Shown: positions 45,214 to 55,166, numbered from the stretch's first letter. The stretch: 64,000 nt of DNA from an uncultured Sphingobacteriales bacterium (GCA_937871285.1 CALMQS010000088.1:1-64000), one strand, 5' to 3'. Notes: generated from the sequence alone by a model not told the origin. Made by a program: numbers and translations.

Positions 45214-47262
45214 ATGATAGTGTTAGACGACTTAGATAAAAAAGCTTTAGACCACTTCAGGGGTTTTGTTGTAAAGAAAGACCTGGTGGGCATCATCAAA
45301 GGTGGAGCGAACGTTCCGGCATTTGTACTCGAATATTTATTAGCCAATACTTGTAGTACCGAAAACGAAGAGAAGCTGAAAGAAGGAATGGAGAACGTAA
45401 AGAAAATCCTTCGTGACCACTATATAAATCCTGAGGAAAGTACGCTTATACAATCAAAGCTCCGTGAACGAGGGAGGTATAAAATCATTGATAAAATATC
45501 TGTTGATCTCGATCCGCAGAGAGATCGCTATTGGGCAAACATTGCCAATAGCAATATTAGAAAAGCAAACATTGGTGATGATTTGGTCAATACACATGAA
45601 AAGTTATTGTTGGGCGGCATCTGGGCTATCATTGAAATGGAGTACGATCCAATGATAACTATTGGCTCAACTGTTTTTCCTTTTGTTGTTCGTGATATTA
45701 AGCCTATCCAGTTATCAAGTTTCGACAACTCAAAAATATCCGATAAAAGAAAAGAATTTAGTAAAGACGAATGGAAAATCTTACTGCTTCGAAGTGCAGG
45801 TTACGAACCATATAGTGAAGGCCTTGATGATAGAAAGCTGAATCTTTTACTTTGTCGTTTAATCCCGTTAGTTGAGGCTAATTTCAACATGGTTGAATTA
45901 GGCCCTCGTTCATCAGGCAAGTCGTACATATACAAAGAGATTACGCCCTATGCAATATTGATTTCAGGAGGGCAAGGTTCGGTGGCTCAGCTATTTGTGA
46001 ACAATACCACGGGCAGGGTTGGTTCGGTAGGTTTATGGGATGCAATATGTTTTGATGAAAGTACAGATAAGCTATTTAAAGACAGGGATGCCATTCCATT
46101 GATGAAAGACTACATGGAATCAGGGTCGTTTTCAAGAGCCAAGGGAGGTGAGATTTCTGGTTCAGCTTCCATTATCTTAAATGGCAATATCAATCAGCCA
46201 GTTGAAACCGTTTTACAGACTTCACACCTGTTCAGTCCACTTTCGGATGAAGTAAGTTACGACACCGCCTTTTTGGATCGTATTAACCTCTTCTTGCCAG
46301 GTTGGGAAATAACAAAATTCAGCCCCAAGAACTTTACGAATCATTTTGGCTTTAGTACTGACTTCTTTTCCGAAATATTGAAGTCGCAACGTAAGACAAC
46401 TCACTACAATGCCATTGATAAATACTTCACTTTAGGAGCACATTTAAAACAAAGGGATTCTAAATCAGTTCGCAGAATTGTCTCCGGGTTCATTAAGCTC
46501 CTTCATCCGGATAATAATTTTACTAAGGAGGATATCAAAGAATACCTCGTTATCGCCATGGAAATGAGAAGGAGGGTAAAAGAACAACTGAAACGTATTG
46601 GAGGTATGGAGTTTTGGGATACTAATTTTTCATACATCGACAAGGAAACACAGGAGGAGATATTCGTTGGATTGCCTGAAGAAAGAGGTTCCCATTTAAT
46701 AGAAAGTAATCCGCTTCCACCAGGAGTATGTTACACAGCCACCAGCGATGGAGAAAGTAATTCCCTGGTAAAGATCGAAGTGGTTGCTCTTCGTGGTACT
46801 GGTAAGGTAAACGTAACAGGTACCAACAGTCAGGAGGTAAGAGAGGGCATCAAAAATACCTACAACTATCTGCGCGCAAACGAAAAAAGCATATTGAATG
46901 AACAACACTCTCTTTTAGGTTACGATTTAAATATTCAAATTAGTAATTTGATGGGTGCGTATATAAGCGGTGGAATTGGGAGCGCAGTATATGTCGGCAT
47001 TATTTCAGCCATTTATAAAAAGAATCTTAAGCCTGGATTAGCTGTTTTGGGTAACATTTCAATCGGTGGCGCTGTAGAAAAAGTTTTAAATTTTTCTGAC
47101 AAGGTTACTCTTCTTTCAGAAAACGGCGCGAAGACGGTATTGGTACCAATGGAAAATTTAAATGAGATAACAACCTTGCCCCAAGGCATTTTGGGAAAAA
47201 CCGACACCCCTTTTTACGGAAATAGTCAAATGCTATTGCAGAAGGCGGTAACGGGTGAATAG
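45214..47262 (+). CDS. brxL: BREX Lon-like AAA+ protein BrxL
   Basis: A 682-aa protein with an AAA+ ATPase core (Walker A ELGPRSSGKSYIYKE, ~228-242) and a C-terminal Lon-protease-like domain (~530-670). The Lon dyad appears kept: a serine in GGIGSAVYVGIISA (~S590) and a lysine in GGAVEKVLNF (~K623), although the usual GPSAG around the serine is changed. BrxL is restricted to type I BREX and has been shown to assemble on DNA; it is needed for phage restriction. It is the last BREX gene. The following 422 bp contain only a repeat and no gene. Confidence 0.92.
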   Translation: MIVLDDLDKKALDHFRGFVVKKDLVGIIKGGANVPAFVLEYLLANTCSTENEEKLKEGMENVKKILRDHYINPEESTLIQSKLRERGRYKIIDKISVDLDPQRDRYWANIANSNIRKANIGDDLVNTHEKLLLGGIWAIIEMEYDPMITIGSTVFPFVVRDIKPIQLSSFDNSKISDKRKEFSKDEWKILLLRSAGYEPYSEGLDDRKLNLLLCRLIPLVEANFNMVELGPRSSGKSYIYKEITPYAILISGGQGSVAQLFVNNTTGRVGSVGLWDAICFDESTDKLFKDRDAIPLMKDYMESGSFSRAKGGEISGSASIILNGNINQPVETVLQTSHLFSPLSDEVSYDTAFLDRINLFLPGWEITKFSPKNFTNHFGFSTDFFSEILKSQRKTTHYNAIDKYFTLGAHLKQRDSKSVRRIVSGFIKLLHPDNNFTKEDIKEYLVIAMEMRRRVKEQLKRIGGMEFWDTNFSYIDKETQEEIFVGLPEERGSHLIESNPLPPGVCYTATSDGESNSLVKIEVVALRGTGKVNVTGTNSQEVREGIKNTYNYLRANEKSILNEQHSLLGYDLNIQISNLMGAYISGGIGSAVYVGIISAIYKKNLKPGLAVLGNISIGGAVEKVLNFSDKVTLLSENGAKTVLVPMENLNEITTLPQGILGKTDTPFYGNSQMLLQKAVTGE

Positions 47263-47344
47263 GAGAGGTAAGCAGGGTATCTTTTATTCCAATTTGGATT
47301 CGTTGGAATTCTGTTACTAATTATAGCTGTCCATGCGTGTTTAT

Positions 47345-47413
47345 CCGACCTGCATGTTACCGTTATTTATTTAACAATTTAAGAAAAGTAATATCCGTCA
47401 AAAGGTCCGGCTA
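47345..47413 (+). repeat. Dispersed repeat, copy C (degenerate), in the gap after brxL
   Basis: ATTTAACAATTTAAGAAAAG, with GACCTGCATG and AAAGGTCCGGCT around it, aligns with copies A and B at 21746 and 22233 in the same orientation, but with more changes and without the CCTGATCA core. It lies 82 nt past the end of brxL. I see no gene in the rest of 47263-47684; the sequence TCCGGAATCTCCGGA at 47641 is a short direct/inverted repeat of unknown meaning. Confidence 0.5.
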
Positions 47414-47684
47414 GTCTGAGGGCATGCAGTTTTTACTCCCTGCGTTTGGTCTTTGATTCGTCAACCGCAATTTCAATAACTTCTTGCAGCCGGTGACTTT
47501 GGGACGCAAGTGGCTTTAGCGGCTTATAAAATGTCCCACGTGAGCCCTATAGTCCCACAAAATGAATAGCGAAAATAAAAAATGGACGCAAGCAAAGCCG
47601 GCGCCCATAGAATTGCCCGGCTACAGCAATTAATTATGCATCCGGAATCTCCGGAATGTAAGGGCTGCTGTTACATTGGAAAAC

Positions 47685-48299
47685 TTAAATAAACTGCATT
47701 TGCGCAGCCTTCCGGATAAGCGAAGCGGTATTCTTTGCTTCCAGCTTTGCCAGCAGGTTTTTCCGGTGTGTTTCCACCGTAGCAATGCTGATAAATAATT
47801 TCTGAGCAATTGCCGCATTGGTCATTCCATCCGCAATTAATCCCAGCACTTCTTTTTCACGACGGGTTAACGCAATGGCAGTTGCGTCTTCTTTTCTTAA
47901 AGTGAGTGAAGCTTCCTCACTCAGGTAGTGTTTCCCTTTTACTACCGTACCTATAGCATCGGTTAATTCGTGCTGCGTTGCATTTTTTAAAACATACCCT
48001 GAAGCCCCGTTGTCCATCATTTTCCGGATAAAACTTTGCTGGTTAAATGTGCTGAGTCCAACAATAAAAACGGAAGGATATTTTTCTTTCACTTCCTTAC
48101 AGAGCTCAATGCCGCTTTGATCGGGAAGGCTTATATCCATCAATATCACATCGGGCTGCCGGTTCTTCAGGAAAGCCAGGCAGGAAGCGGCATTCATGGC
48201 ATGACCCGCCCATTCAATATCTTTTTCGTTCTGTAATAACGACCGGATACCTTCTATCACCATATAGTGATCATCAACTATAAATACACTGGTTGCCAT
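47685..48299 (-). CDS. NarL/LuxR-family response regulator
   Basis: A 204-aa two-component regulator. The receiver domain (~1-120) has the acidic start VFIVDDHYMV (D9/D10), the phospho-acceptor in DVILMDISLPD (~D55) and the conserved Lys in GYVLKNAT (~K104). The C-terminal LuxR-type HTH (~140-204) has TRREKEVLGLIADGMTNAAI and ATVETHRKNLLAKL. Its ATG overlaps the stop of the sensor kinase gene by one base (TAATG), so the two are translationally coupled. Targets unknown. Confidence 0.92.
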   Translation of the reverse strand: MATSVFIVDDHYMVIEGIRSLLQNEKDIEWAGHAMNAASCLAFLKNRQPDVILMDISLPDQSGIELCKEVKEKYPSVFIVGLSTFNQQSFIRKMMDNGASGYVLKNATQHELTDAIGTVVKGKHYLSEEASLTLRKEDATAIALTRREKEVLGLIADGMTNAAIAQKLFISIATVETHRKNLLAKLEAKNTASLIRKAAQMQFI

Positions 48300-50242
48300 T
48301 ATGCTTTTAATTCAATTAATACAGATGTGCCTTTGCCCGGTTCCGACTGCACATCTAATTTCCCTTTGAGATATTCAACCCGGCTCCGGATATTACTCCA
48401 GCCCATTCCTTTTCCACTTTTTAAAATTACCGGATCAAATCCTTTTCCATCGTCTTCGACAGTTATAGAAATATTTCCATCTGTTTTGGTTACCTGTACA
48501 ATAGCTGTTGCAGCAGCGGCATGTTTCATGATATTATTGACCAGCTCCTGCGTTATTCTAAAAATGGTGATGGCCGTTGTTTGTTCTATCGTTTCATTTT
48601 CCAAACCAATAGACTGGTAAGTTACGCGCAATGCACCGGATTGGTTGATGTCGGTACAAAAATCCTTCAATGCCGTGTCCAGCCCAAATTTAACCAGCGC
48701 TTCGGGCATCATATTGTGTGCCACACGCCGCATTTCTTTAATGGAACTGTCCAGCATGTCCATGCTGCGTTCAAAAGCCTGGTGGTTTTCAGGCGTCATG
48801 ATAAGGTTTCCTTTCATAGTCTGAAATGAATATTTGATGCCCGACAACATACCTCCCAACCCATCGTGCAGGTCTTTTGCCAGGCGGGTTCGTTCCTGCT
48901 CTTCGCCTTTTAATACGGCCTCTGTTGCCGTTAATTGTTTTTCTGTTTCTAATTCCGCAATTCGTTGCTGCTGTAGTTTTTGTTTATGCTTATGGTTGCG
49001 GTATGCCAGAAGCGAAATGACCAGCAGGGCGCCTGCACTGCCAAACAGGATATAATTCAGGATATTCTTTTGCTTTATTTTGACTTGCTGTAATTTTAAT
49101 TGATTGTCTTTTTTTTCTGTTTCATATTTTGTTTCCAGTTCTATCGCGTATTCGGATAATTCCTGCTCCTGGAGCGTTTGAGACAAGGCATCCCATTTTT
49201 GATCGTAGAAATTAACAGCTTTAAAATCATGCTGTGCAGCTTTTATGGTTGAAAGCGTGCTGTACATAATTAAAAGCGGATCCGCAATGGAATCCTTTTC
49301 GGCAATGCTTAGCCCTTCTAAAAGATGATGTTCTGCCTGCTGAAAATTATTGCTAAGGATATTATTATACCCGTTAACGATGTATTGAAAGCATTTTAGC
49401 TTAATATCCGTTTTGGGGTTGTTTTCAAAATAATCATTCAATTCCATTGTTGTTTTTCTCAATTCAGCGGTATCGCCCACTGTATAATAGGAAGTAGCAA
49501 GGTTAATATGGGCTCTTACAATGGATCGCTTTCTATTTATTTTTTTTGCAATTTCCAGTTGTTTGGAAAACAATTCAATCGCTTTTTTGTTGTTCCCGTT
49601 TCTATGGTAGCACAAGGCGGTATTGTTTATTGCCGTAAGCAAACCACTGGTGTCTTTATATCGTTCGCCGGCGGCAATTCCCTGTTGGCCATAGGCTATT
49701 GCCTTATCATTTTGATTAAGGTCCATATATAACCAGCTCAGGTTTGCATAATTGGTTGCAATATTTACAGTGTCTTTAATTTCTTCCGTAAGCCTTAGCG
49801 AATACACCCCGTATTTTACCGCAGAGTCGTTCATCCTTAGATTATGGTAAATATTGAACAGGGCCCGATAGGAAAGTGCTTCCTGGAAGGGGTTTTTTTG
49901 TTGTTTCGCTGTTTCAATAGCCCGCAAACAATAATTAAGTGCAGGCCTGTAAGCGGCCTGGGCATGATAGATCTTCACAAATTCGTGAAAGCATCTGTGT
50001 TCATATTGCCGGGCGCCCACTTTTGAAATGAGCCTTTCGCACACATTGTTGTAATACAATGCCGAGTCAAACTCGTTTGCCAAAAAATATGCTTTCCCAA
50101 TATCGAACAACAGGTTTACCTTATGGGTGTCTTCTTTTGCATGAGCGAGCACTTGTAACTGGCTGTCGAGGCTATTGGTTTGCTGGCCCACGGCAAGAAC
50201 AGGCAGACCCCAAAAGCTAAGTAGTACAATAAACTTTCCCAT
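48299..50242 (-). CDS. TPR-domain sensor histidine kinase (NarX/HisKA_3 type)
   Basis: A 647-aa kinase. An N-terminal signal/anchor (FIVLLSFWGLPVLAVGQ) precedes seven or so periplasmic tetratricopeptide repeats (~40-370). A coiled segment and a TM helix (ILFGSAGALLVISLLAYR, ~395-413) lead to the HisKA_3 dimerisation domain with RTRLAKDLHDGLGGMLSGI (phospho-His in DLHDGLG, ~460) and the HATPase (VEDDGKGFDP, GMGWSNIRSR). It is upstream of, and coupled to, the LuxR-type regulator. TPR sensors of this kind are common in Bacteroidota; the signal is unknown. Confidence 0.9.
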   Translation of the reverse strand: MGKFIVLLSFWGLPVLAVGQQTNSLDSQLQVLAHAKEDTHKVNLLFDIGKAYFLANEFDSALYYNNVCERLISKVGARQYEHRCFHEFVKIYHAQAAYRPALNYCLRAIETAKQQKNPFQEALSYRALFNIYHNLRMNDSAVKYGVYSLRLTEEIKDTVNIATNYANLSWLYMDLNQNDKAIAYGQQGIAAGERYKDTSGLLTAINNTALCYHRNGNNKKAIELFSKQLEIAKKINRKRSIVRAHINLATSYYTVGDTAELRKTTMELNDYFENNPKTDIKLKCFQYIVNGYNNILSNNFQQAEHHLLEGLSIAEKDSIADPLLIMYSTLSTIKAAQHDFKAVNFYDQKWDALSQTLQEQELSEYAIELETKYETEKKDNQLKLQQVKIKQKNILNYILFGSAGALLVISLLAYRNHKHKQKLQQQRIAELETEKQLTATEAVLKGEEQERTRLAKDLHDGLGGMLSGIKYSFQTMKGNLIMTPENHQAFERSMDMLDSSIKEMRRVAHNMMPEALVKFGLDTALKDFCTDINQSGALRVTYQSIGLENETIEQTTAITIFRITQELVNNIMKHAAAATAIVQVTKTDGNISITVEDDGKGFDPVILKSGKGMGWSNIRSRVEYLKGKLDVQSEPGKGTSVLIELKA

Positions 50243-50497
50243 GTCGTAAAATATAAATATTACGCCCAGTTTGCAAATAAAGGTTGATGCAGCCGCTTAT
50301 TCTCTCCCCTTTTTCCATGATTTTTCCTTTTTACCGAAAAATCCTGTTTTTACAGGATGGACACACACCGAATGAATCCTCATTTTTACGGCATCAATTC
50401 ATTGCTTAAAACCTTGGTCATGAGCAAACCGGGTGCTTAAATGGGTACAATGGAAGGAAATGATCATCTGAAGTACATTTCAATATAACGAATAAAA

Positions 50498-50653
50498 ATG
50501 GTAACTTTTGTAGGATTATCCTCCGCAAAAGCTACCTGCCAAAAAGGTATTATGAAAAATGTTTTTAGCCAGTGGAATGAGCAGGCAGCAAAGCGATTAA
50601 CCGAAGCAAATAGAAAGCTTTTCCAAAACCTTCACTTAATAAATCAACCATGA
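50498..50653 (+). CDS. Possible 51-aa leader ORF of the TPR gene
   Basis: An ATG-to-TGA frame whose stop overlaps the ATG of the next gene as ATGA (50650-50653), the arrangement of a translationally coupled upstream ORF. The product contains KNVFSQWNEQAAKRLTEANR and resembles nothing I know. It is the only candidate gene in the 407-bp gap 50243-50649. Confidence 0.25.
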   Translation: MVTFVGLSSAKATCQKGIMKNVFSQWNEQAAKRLTEANRKLFQNLHLINQP

Positions 50654-52692
50654 ACAAGCAATTACTGTTTACTTTTTTCCTGCTCCTCCTGGCAGGTATA
50701 ACTGTTGGGCAATCCAAACAAAAACCCCCTGCAAAGGACAAGCCCCCTACGCAAAAAGAAATGCAGGATATGATGAAGGAAATGCAGGAAGCCATAGACC
50801 AGATGAGCCCGGAAGATAAAAGGGCGATGGACAGCATGGGCATTAAAATGCCGGACACCAAAAGCATTCAAAAAAACATGTCTGGCATAAGCGATGCCCA
50901 ACTAAAAAAAGCATACGAAGATGAAAGCAGGATCGTACCGCTAAATGATCCTGTAAGAATAAACGCGGCATTAGCAGTAACACTCTCTAATACTGAAATG
51001 AGTGCTTACATCAGCAAAACACAGCAGGCGGTGCTGGTACAATTATCACCTGCAGCCAAAGCAAAAGGGGCGGAAATTTATCAGCAACTCCGAAGCTTGA
51101 ATAAATCTGCAGCAAACACGGCTGTCGGGTTATGGATGGATGGAAAACCAACGCTGGCGCTGTATGTTATTGGAGAGGCATGCAAGGCTGATCCTGCCAA
51201 TGCCCTCATCCTGAACAACTATGCAGCTTTTTTAACCATGTGCGGCGCCGAAGAGCTTGCCTTGCCCATCTTAAATAATCTTAATAAACGGTTTCCTAAA
51301 AACAGCAGCATACTCAATAACATTACACAGGCATGGCTGGGCCTTGGTGATATTGCCAGGGCCGAAAAATATGCCGACAGCACCATCCGCATTTATGCGT
51401 ATCATCCACAGGCAAATATGGCAAAATGTTTAATTGAAGAAAGCAAAGGCAATATCCCCAAGGCAATTGAGGCCGCTAAAAAAAGCATCCGCAAAGCATA
51501 CAGTAACGAAAAAGAAAATAAATTAAAGAAACTGGGCTACGATTTAAAAAGTGATGATATGGATTGGAACAGGCCCATGCCGCAGGATGCTTTGGGCCTG
51601 GGAAAATTTACCTGGCCCGAATATCCTTTGGATGTTGAACAGAATAAGCCATCCGAAAAAGAATGGAATGATTTTATAGCCGAATGCCAGCAAAAGATCA
51701 ACGCATTACAGGCAAAACAGCAACAGGCTGAGCAGGAGTATACAAAACAAGCCGGTTTGCGCACACAACAGGTGTTGCAGGCAGGCCAGAATGGTCAGTA
51801 TGCCCGGCTAATGCCGGGATATGCAGCCAAGGCAATAAAAAAACTTGGGCCCGGCATAAAAGATGTTAATGGAAATATGTCCTTTGTATTTGCAAAAGAG
51901 CTGGAGCCGGTGGCAAAGGCATTAACTGCTGTTGAAGAATATGAAGCGATATTGAGTGAAAAACAAAAAGGACTGGATAAGAAATATGAAGACCAGGTTG
52001 GAGAAGGCAAGGCAAATCCCCTTGAAGCAATTTGTAAAGACGAGAACGCCATCCGCACCGAATTTTTAGCTGCTGCCAATGGCGGACTGCAAAGTGCATA
52101 CAGAAGCTATTTCAATTATGTGCGTCGCAGAAGCAGCGAGCTTTTATATTATTACCAGTATACGATGTGGCCCGAACAGTTTGAGCTGGCAAAAATAAAT
52201 GCCCAGATTGCCTGGCTCACACAAATAAAAGATCAGCGGGTATTTTTTAAAGACAAGAGCAGTTGGTGCAATGCTGTGCCTAAAACAAAAAAACCGGGCC
52301 AATTGCAAAATTTTGATGATGTTCATTGCGACTATGTAAGCACTATGGATCTGGGTGTTTATAAAATTACATCGAGCTGCAGCAATTTAACCGGCGAATT
52401 TGATTTCGGCGGAGTAAAAATTAATGTAGCGGATAATGTAGAGACGGGGCGGTTTTCCGGTTCAGCGATGGTGGGGGCCAGCAAAGGCTTCGACGGGCCG
52501 GCAGGTGCAGAATTAGAAGCTTCCATTGCCGCTTTGGTTGAATGGGACAACACCGGCATTACCGACGTAGGAGCCATTGCGGGTATAGATGCCAATGCGA
52601 AAGGCATAACAGTAGCCGGAGCAGATGTTAAGGTAACTGTTAACAGCGGCGTAAGCACTACGGGCAAAGGAATATTGCAGGGTATAAAATAA
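50650..52692 (+). CDS. Secreted tetratricopeptide-repeat protein
   Basis: A 680-aa exported protein with signal peptide MNKQLLFTFFLLLLAGITVG. A Met/Lys/Glu-rich helical segment (QKEMQDMMKEMQEAIDQMSP, ~38-57) and TPR repeats (~165-290: LALYVIGEACKADPANALIL, IAEKYADSTIRIYAY-like) come first. A long coiled-coil (~340-400) and a Gly/Ala/Val-rich C-terminal beta region (~575-680) ending GVSTTGKGILQGIK follow. Family not recognised. The next secreted protein gene starts 26 nt later, so they are probably co-transcribed and may form an envelope complex. Confidence 0.7.
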   Translation: MNKQLLFTFFLLLLAGITVGQSKQKPPAKDKPPTQKEMQDMMKEMQEAIDQMSPEDKRAMDSMGIKMPDTKSIQKNMSGISDAQLKKAYEDESRIVPLNDPVRINAALAVTLSNTEMSAYISKTQQAVLVQLSPAAKAKGAEIYQQLRSLNKSAANTAVGLWMDGKPTLALYVIGEACKADPANALILNNYAAFLTMCGAEELALPILNNLNKRFPKNSSILNNITQAWLGLGDIARAEKYADSTIRIYAYHPQANMAKCLIEESKGNIPKAIEAAKKSIRKAYSNEKENKLKKLGYDLKSDDMDWNRPMPQDALGLGKFTWPEYPLDVEQNKPSEKEWNDFIAECQQKINALQAKQQQAEQEYTKQAGLRTQQVLQAGQNGQYARLMPGYAAKAIKKLGPGIKDVNGNMSFVFAKELEPVAKALTAVEEYEAILSEKQKGLDKKYEDQVGEGKANPLEAICKDENAIRTEFLAAANGGLQSAYRSYFNYVRRRSSELLYYYQYTMWPEQFELAKINAQIAWLTQIKDQRVFFKDKSSWCNAVPKTKKPGQLQNFDDVHCDYVSTMDLGVYKITSSCSNLTGEFDFGGVKINVADNVETGRFSGSAMVGASKGFDGPAGAELEASIAALVEWDNTGITDVGAIAGIDANAKGITVAGADVKVTVNSGVSTTGKGILQGIK

Positions 52693-52718
52693 AGGATCAA
52701 AACCATCAAATTCAGAAA

Positions 52719-53705
52719 ATGAAATATTTAATACTATCCGCTGTATTATCCTTTTCCTTAAATGCTTTTACACAGGATTGTACACAGGCATTACTGGCTC
52801 AAAAACCCGGTACATGGAAGGCAGGGCTGCAGGGTTCTATTCAGCATGTAAGTACAGCAGATCTGGCAAAAGAAAAACTGGTGTTAACGGCTATTCACAA
52901 AATGGTTAATACCCATTACAGCCCCAAAGGATGCCAGATAACCTATGGTACTGTTTTTGGCAAACACCTGTCGCCGGGGCTTGTATGGATAGCAGACCCT
53001 TATTACTATTCCATGTATATCCTCCGGTACATATGCGATGGCAACAGCAAGGATAAATCAAAATATTATGTAGATATTTCTACTCCAACAACGGTTAATA
53101 TTACCGCAAACGCAATTTTTTCATTAAGCAGTTTATATGCTGCAAACCTGCCGCCGGATGATTTCAGGGGTTATTTAAAATTAAAGCAGCGGCCACAAAA
53201 AAAAGACGGCTATTATTATTTGGGTGAAGAAGTAGTAGGCAACAGCCACCTGGAAAATAAAATGAAAGAGTACCGGTGGTTGATCACCTATAATGATACC
53301 CTCCCTTTCTCCTATCTCAGCCGGAAAGAATATTTACTGATACAAAGAAAAAGATTAGAACAGGCGGTTAAAGAAAGCCCGGGCGAAAAAGCATATCTCG
53401 ATAAGTATTTTAAAAACATCAATGATTACCTGGCAAAACCGGAAACCGAATTGAACCAGCCGGCCATTTGTATGTGGAACGACGAAGAAAGATTTGAAAA
53501 ATTTGTTGATGAAGGTATCCGTGGTTCTTTTATTGCGGTGCAACCCAATCTTGCGTACTATAGAAAAGATCTGCCAAAGTCGTCCCCGCAATTCTTCACT
53601 GTAATTTATAAAATAGCACACGGTGATCCTGTGTTTGAAGAGAATATTGCAGCGATACAAAAAGCTGTTGATTTTGCGGCGTTGAAAAATATGCTGGGCA
53701 AATAA
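52719..53705 (+). CDS. Secreted protein of unknown function
   Basis: A 328-aa protein with signal peptide MKYLILSAVLSFSLNAFT. It contains four or five cysteines and the segments RYICDGNSKDKSKYYVDIST and EPxLNQPAICMWNDEERFEK-like, but no domain I recognise. It follows the TPR protein by 26 nt in an apparent two-gene operon. It may bind or act with that partner; nothing in the sequence fixes a function. Confidence 0.65.
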   Translation: MKYLILSAVLSFSLNAFTQDCTQALLAQKPGTWKAGLQGSIQHVSTADLAKEKLVLTAIHKMVNTHYSPKGCQITYGTVFGKHLSPGLVWIADPYYYSMYILRYICDGNSKDKSKYYVDISTPTTVNITANAIFSLSSLYAANLPPDDFRGYLKLKQRPQKKDGYYYLGEEVVGNSHLENKMKEYRWLITYNDTLPFSYLSRKEYLLIQRKRLEQAVKESPGEKAYLDKYFKNINDYLAKPETELNQPAICMWNDEERFEKFVDEGIRGSFIAVQPNLAYYRKDLPKSSPQFFTVIYKIAHGDPVFEENIAAIQKAVDFAALKNMLGK

Positions 53706-54005
53706 AGTGCTGATTGCAAAGTTTACAGATAAAAAAGGATAATGCTCCTGCACCCGTAGCAGTTGCAATTGCTTCGCAGGCACAGGAGCGCAATGCAGGA
53801 ACTCCTGCCCGGGTATGAGCATGATAACCTTATACTGCGAATGAAGTTTATTACGCTGGACCGTTGATCCGGATCTTTACCGCAAGAAAGCGATTTTAAA
53901 AATTATCTTTATACAAAAAACTACTTTAATACGAGAAAGAAGTTTTTTAACGCGAAATTTTATCGCAATAACAATGAAAATTTTGGAATGAACCGAATTG
54001 CTTTC
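53706..54005. other. Convergent intergenic region
   Basis: 300 bp between the converging hypothetical and M20 genes. CTCCTGC near 53743 and GCAGG...CAGGAG near 53776 form a loose inverted repeat with a loop too long for a normal terminator. No gene or known element was recognised. Confidence 0.35.
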
Positions 54006-55166
54006 TTACTTTAGATAAGCCTCTGTTAAGCCAGCCCAGTAGGCCGCACCGAGCGGTAAAATTTCCTGGTTGAAGATATACTGCGGATGATGCACCATGG
54101 GCGTGTCGCCGTTGCCGATCATACAATAGGCGCCTTCTTTTTTTTGAAGCATAAAGGCGAAATCTTCGCTGCCCATAAATGGATGAAGCATGTCATCCAC
54201 TTTATCATCTCCAAAAACATCACGGGCCACATCCGCTGCCCAGTGTGTATTCGCGGGTGTGTTCACCAATACAGCTCCCGGGATGCCTTCTCTTATTTCG
54301 TATTGGCAATTGAAAGCTTCGGCTTGCGCTTTGGTAATGGAACGGATCTTATTCAGCACCATTTCCCGCAGTGCAGGATCCATATTTCGAATGCTTAAAC
54401 GCAATACAGCGTTTTGCGGTACCACGTTGCCGGCATTTCCGGAAAGGAAAGCGCCAACAGAAACCACCGAATTTTGCCAGGGCGATACGTTGCGGGATAC
54501 GATGGTTTGCAAAGCCATTACCAGCCCCGAACCGCATACAATAGGATCTATGCCCAGCTCTGGCATAGACCCATGACTACCCTTACCCGTTAATTCAATT
54601 TCCCAGTTATCAACAGCCGCCATGGTTTCGCCCTCCCTGAAATACAATTTTCCTGTTTCCAAACCGGGCATATTGTGCATTCCGTAAACAGCGTCTACCG
54701 GAAATTTTTCAAATAAGCCATCCTGTATCATTGCAGGGCCTCCTTCCATGGTTTCTTCTGCTGGTTGAAAAATGAGGCGAACCGTGCCGTTGAAATTTTT
54801 AGTTTGGGATAAATATTTTGCTGCACCCAACAGCATGGTGGTATGCCCGTCATGACCGCACAGGTGGGCTTTACCTTCCACCTTGCTTTTATATTCCAGG
54901 TTATTTACTTCCTGTATGGGAAGCGCATCAAAATCGGCACGCAGCCCGATTGATTTATTACCAGATCCCACCGTCATGGAAGCCACAATTCCTGTTTTAC
55001 CGATACCTTCAGCAACATCAAAGCCAAAAGACTTTACTTTTTCTGCTATATATTTTGCTGTTTCTGTTTCCTGTAATGCCAGTTCGGGATATTGGTGCAT
55101 ATGGTTCATCCACTCTTTCATTTCGTTATGCAAGGATTTTGTGCCTTGTGCAATGGTTGTTTTCAT
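54006..55166 (-). CDS. M20-family amidohydrolase (N-acyl amino-acid hydrolase type)
   Basis: A 386-aa cytoplasmic metallopeptidase of the M20D/hippurate-hydrolase group. Motifs: RADFDALPIQE (~77-87), HLCGHDGHTTMLLGAAKYL (~102-120, zinc-binding Cys/His/Asp), QPAEETMEGGPAMI (~138-151, catalytic Glu), and MGSEDFAFMLQ (~345-355). A dimerisation lid domain lies between (~185-300). Such enzymes release free amino acids from N-acyl or indole-acyl conjugates. It lies 58 nt downstream of the MFS gene on the same strand, so exporter and hydrolase may be co-expressed. Confidence 0.88.
   Translation of the reverse strand: MKTTIAQGTKSLHNEMKEWMNHMHQYPELALQETETAKYIAEKVKSFGFDVAEGIGKTGIVASMTVGSGNKSIGLRADFDALPIQEVNNLEYKSKVEGKAHLCGHDGHTTMLLGAAKYLSQTKNFNGTVRLIFQPAEETMEGGPAMIQDGLFEKFPVDAVYGMHNMPGLETGKLYFREGETMAAVDNWEIELTGKGSHGSMPELGIDPIVCGSGLVMALQTIVSRNVSPWQNSVVSVGAFLSGNAGNVVPQNAVLRLSIRNMDPALREMVLNKIRSITKAQAEAFNCQYEIREGIPGAVLVNTPANTHWAADVARDVFGDDKVDDMLHPFMGSEDFAFMLQKKEGAYCMIGNGDTPMVHHPQYIFNQEILPLGAAYWAGLTEAYLK

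Noticed and set aside
53743..53785. Inverted repeat CTCCTG...CAGGAG after the secreted-protein gene
   Set aside because: The loop exceeds 30 nt and there is no T-run, so a terminator call is not justified.
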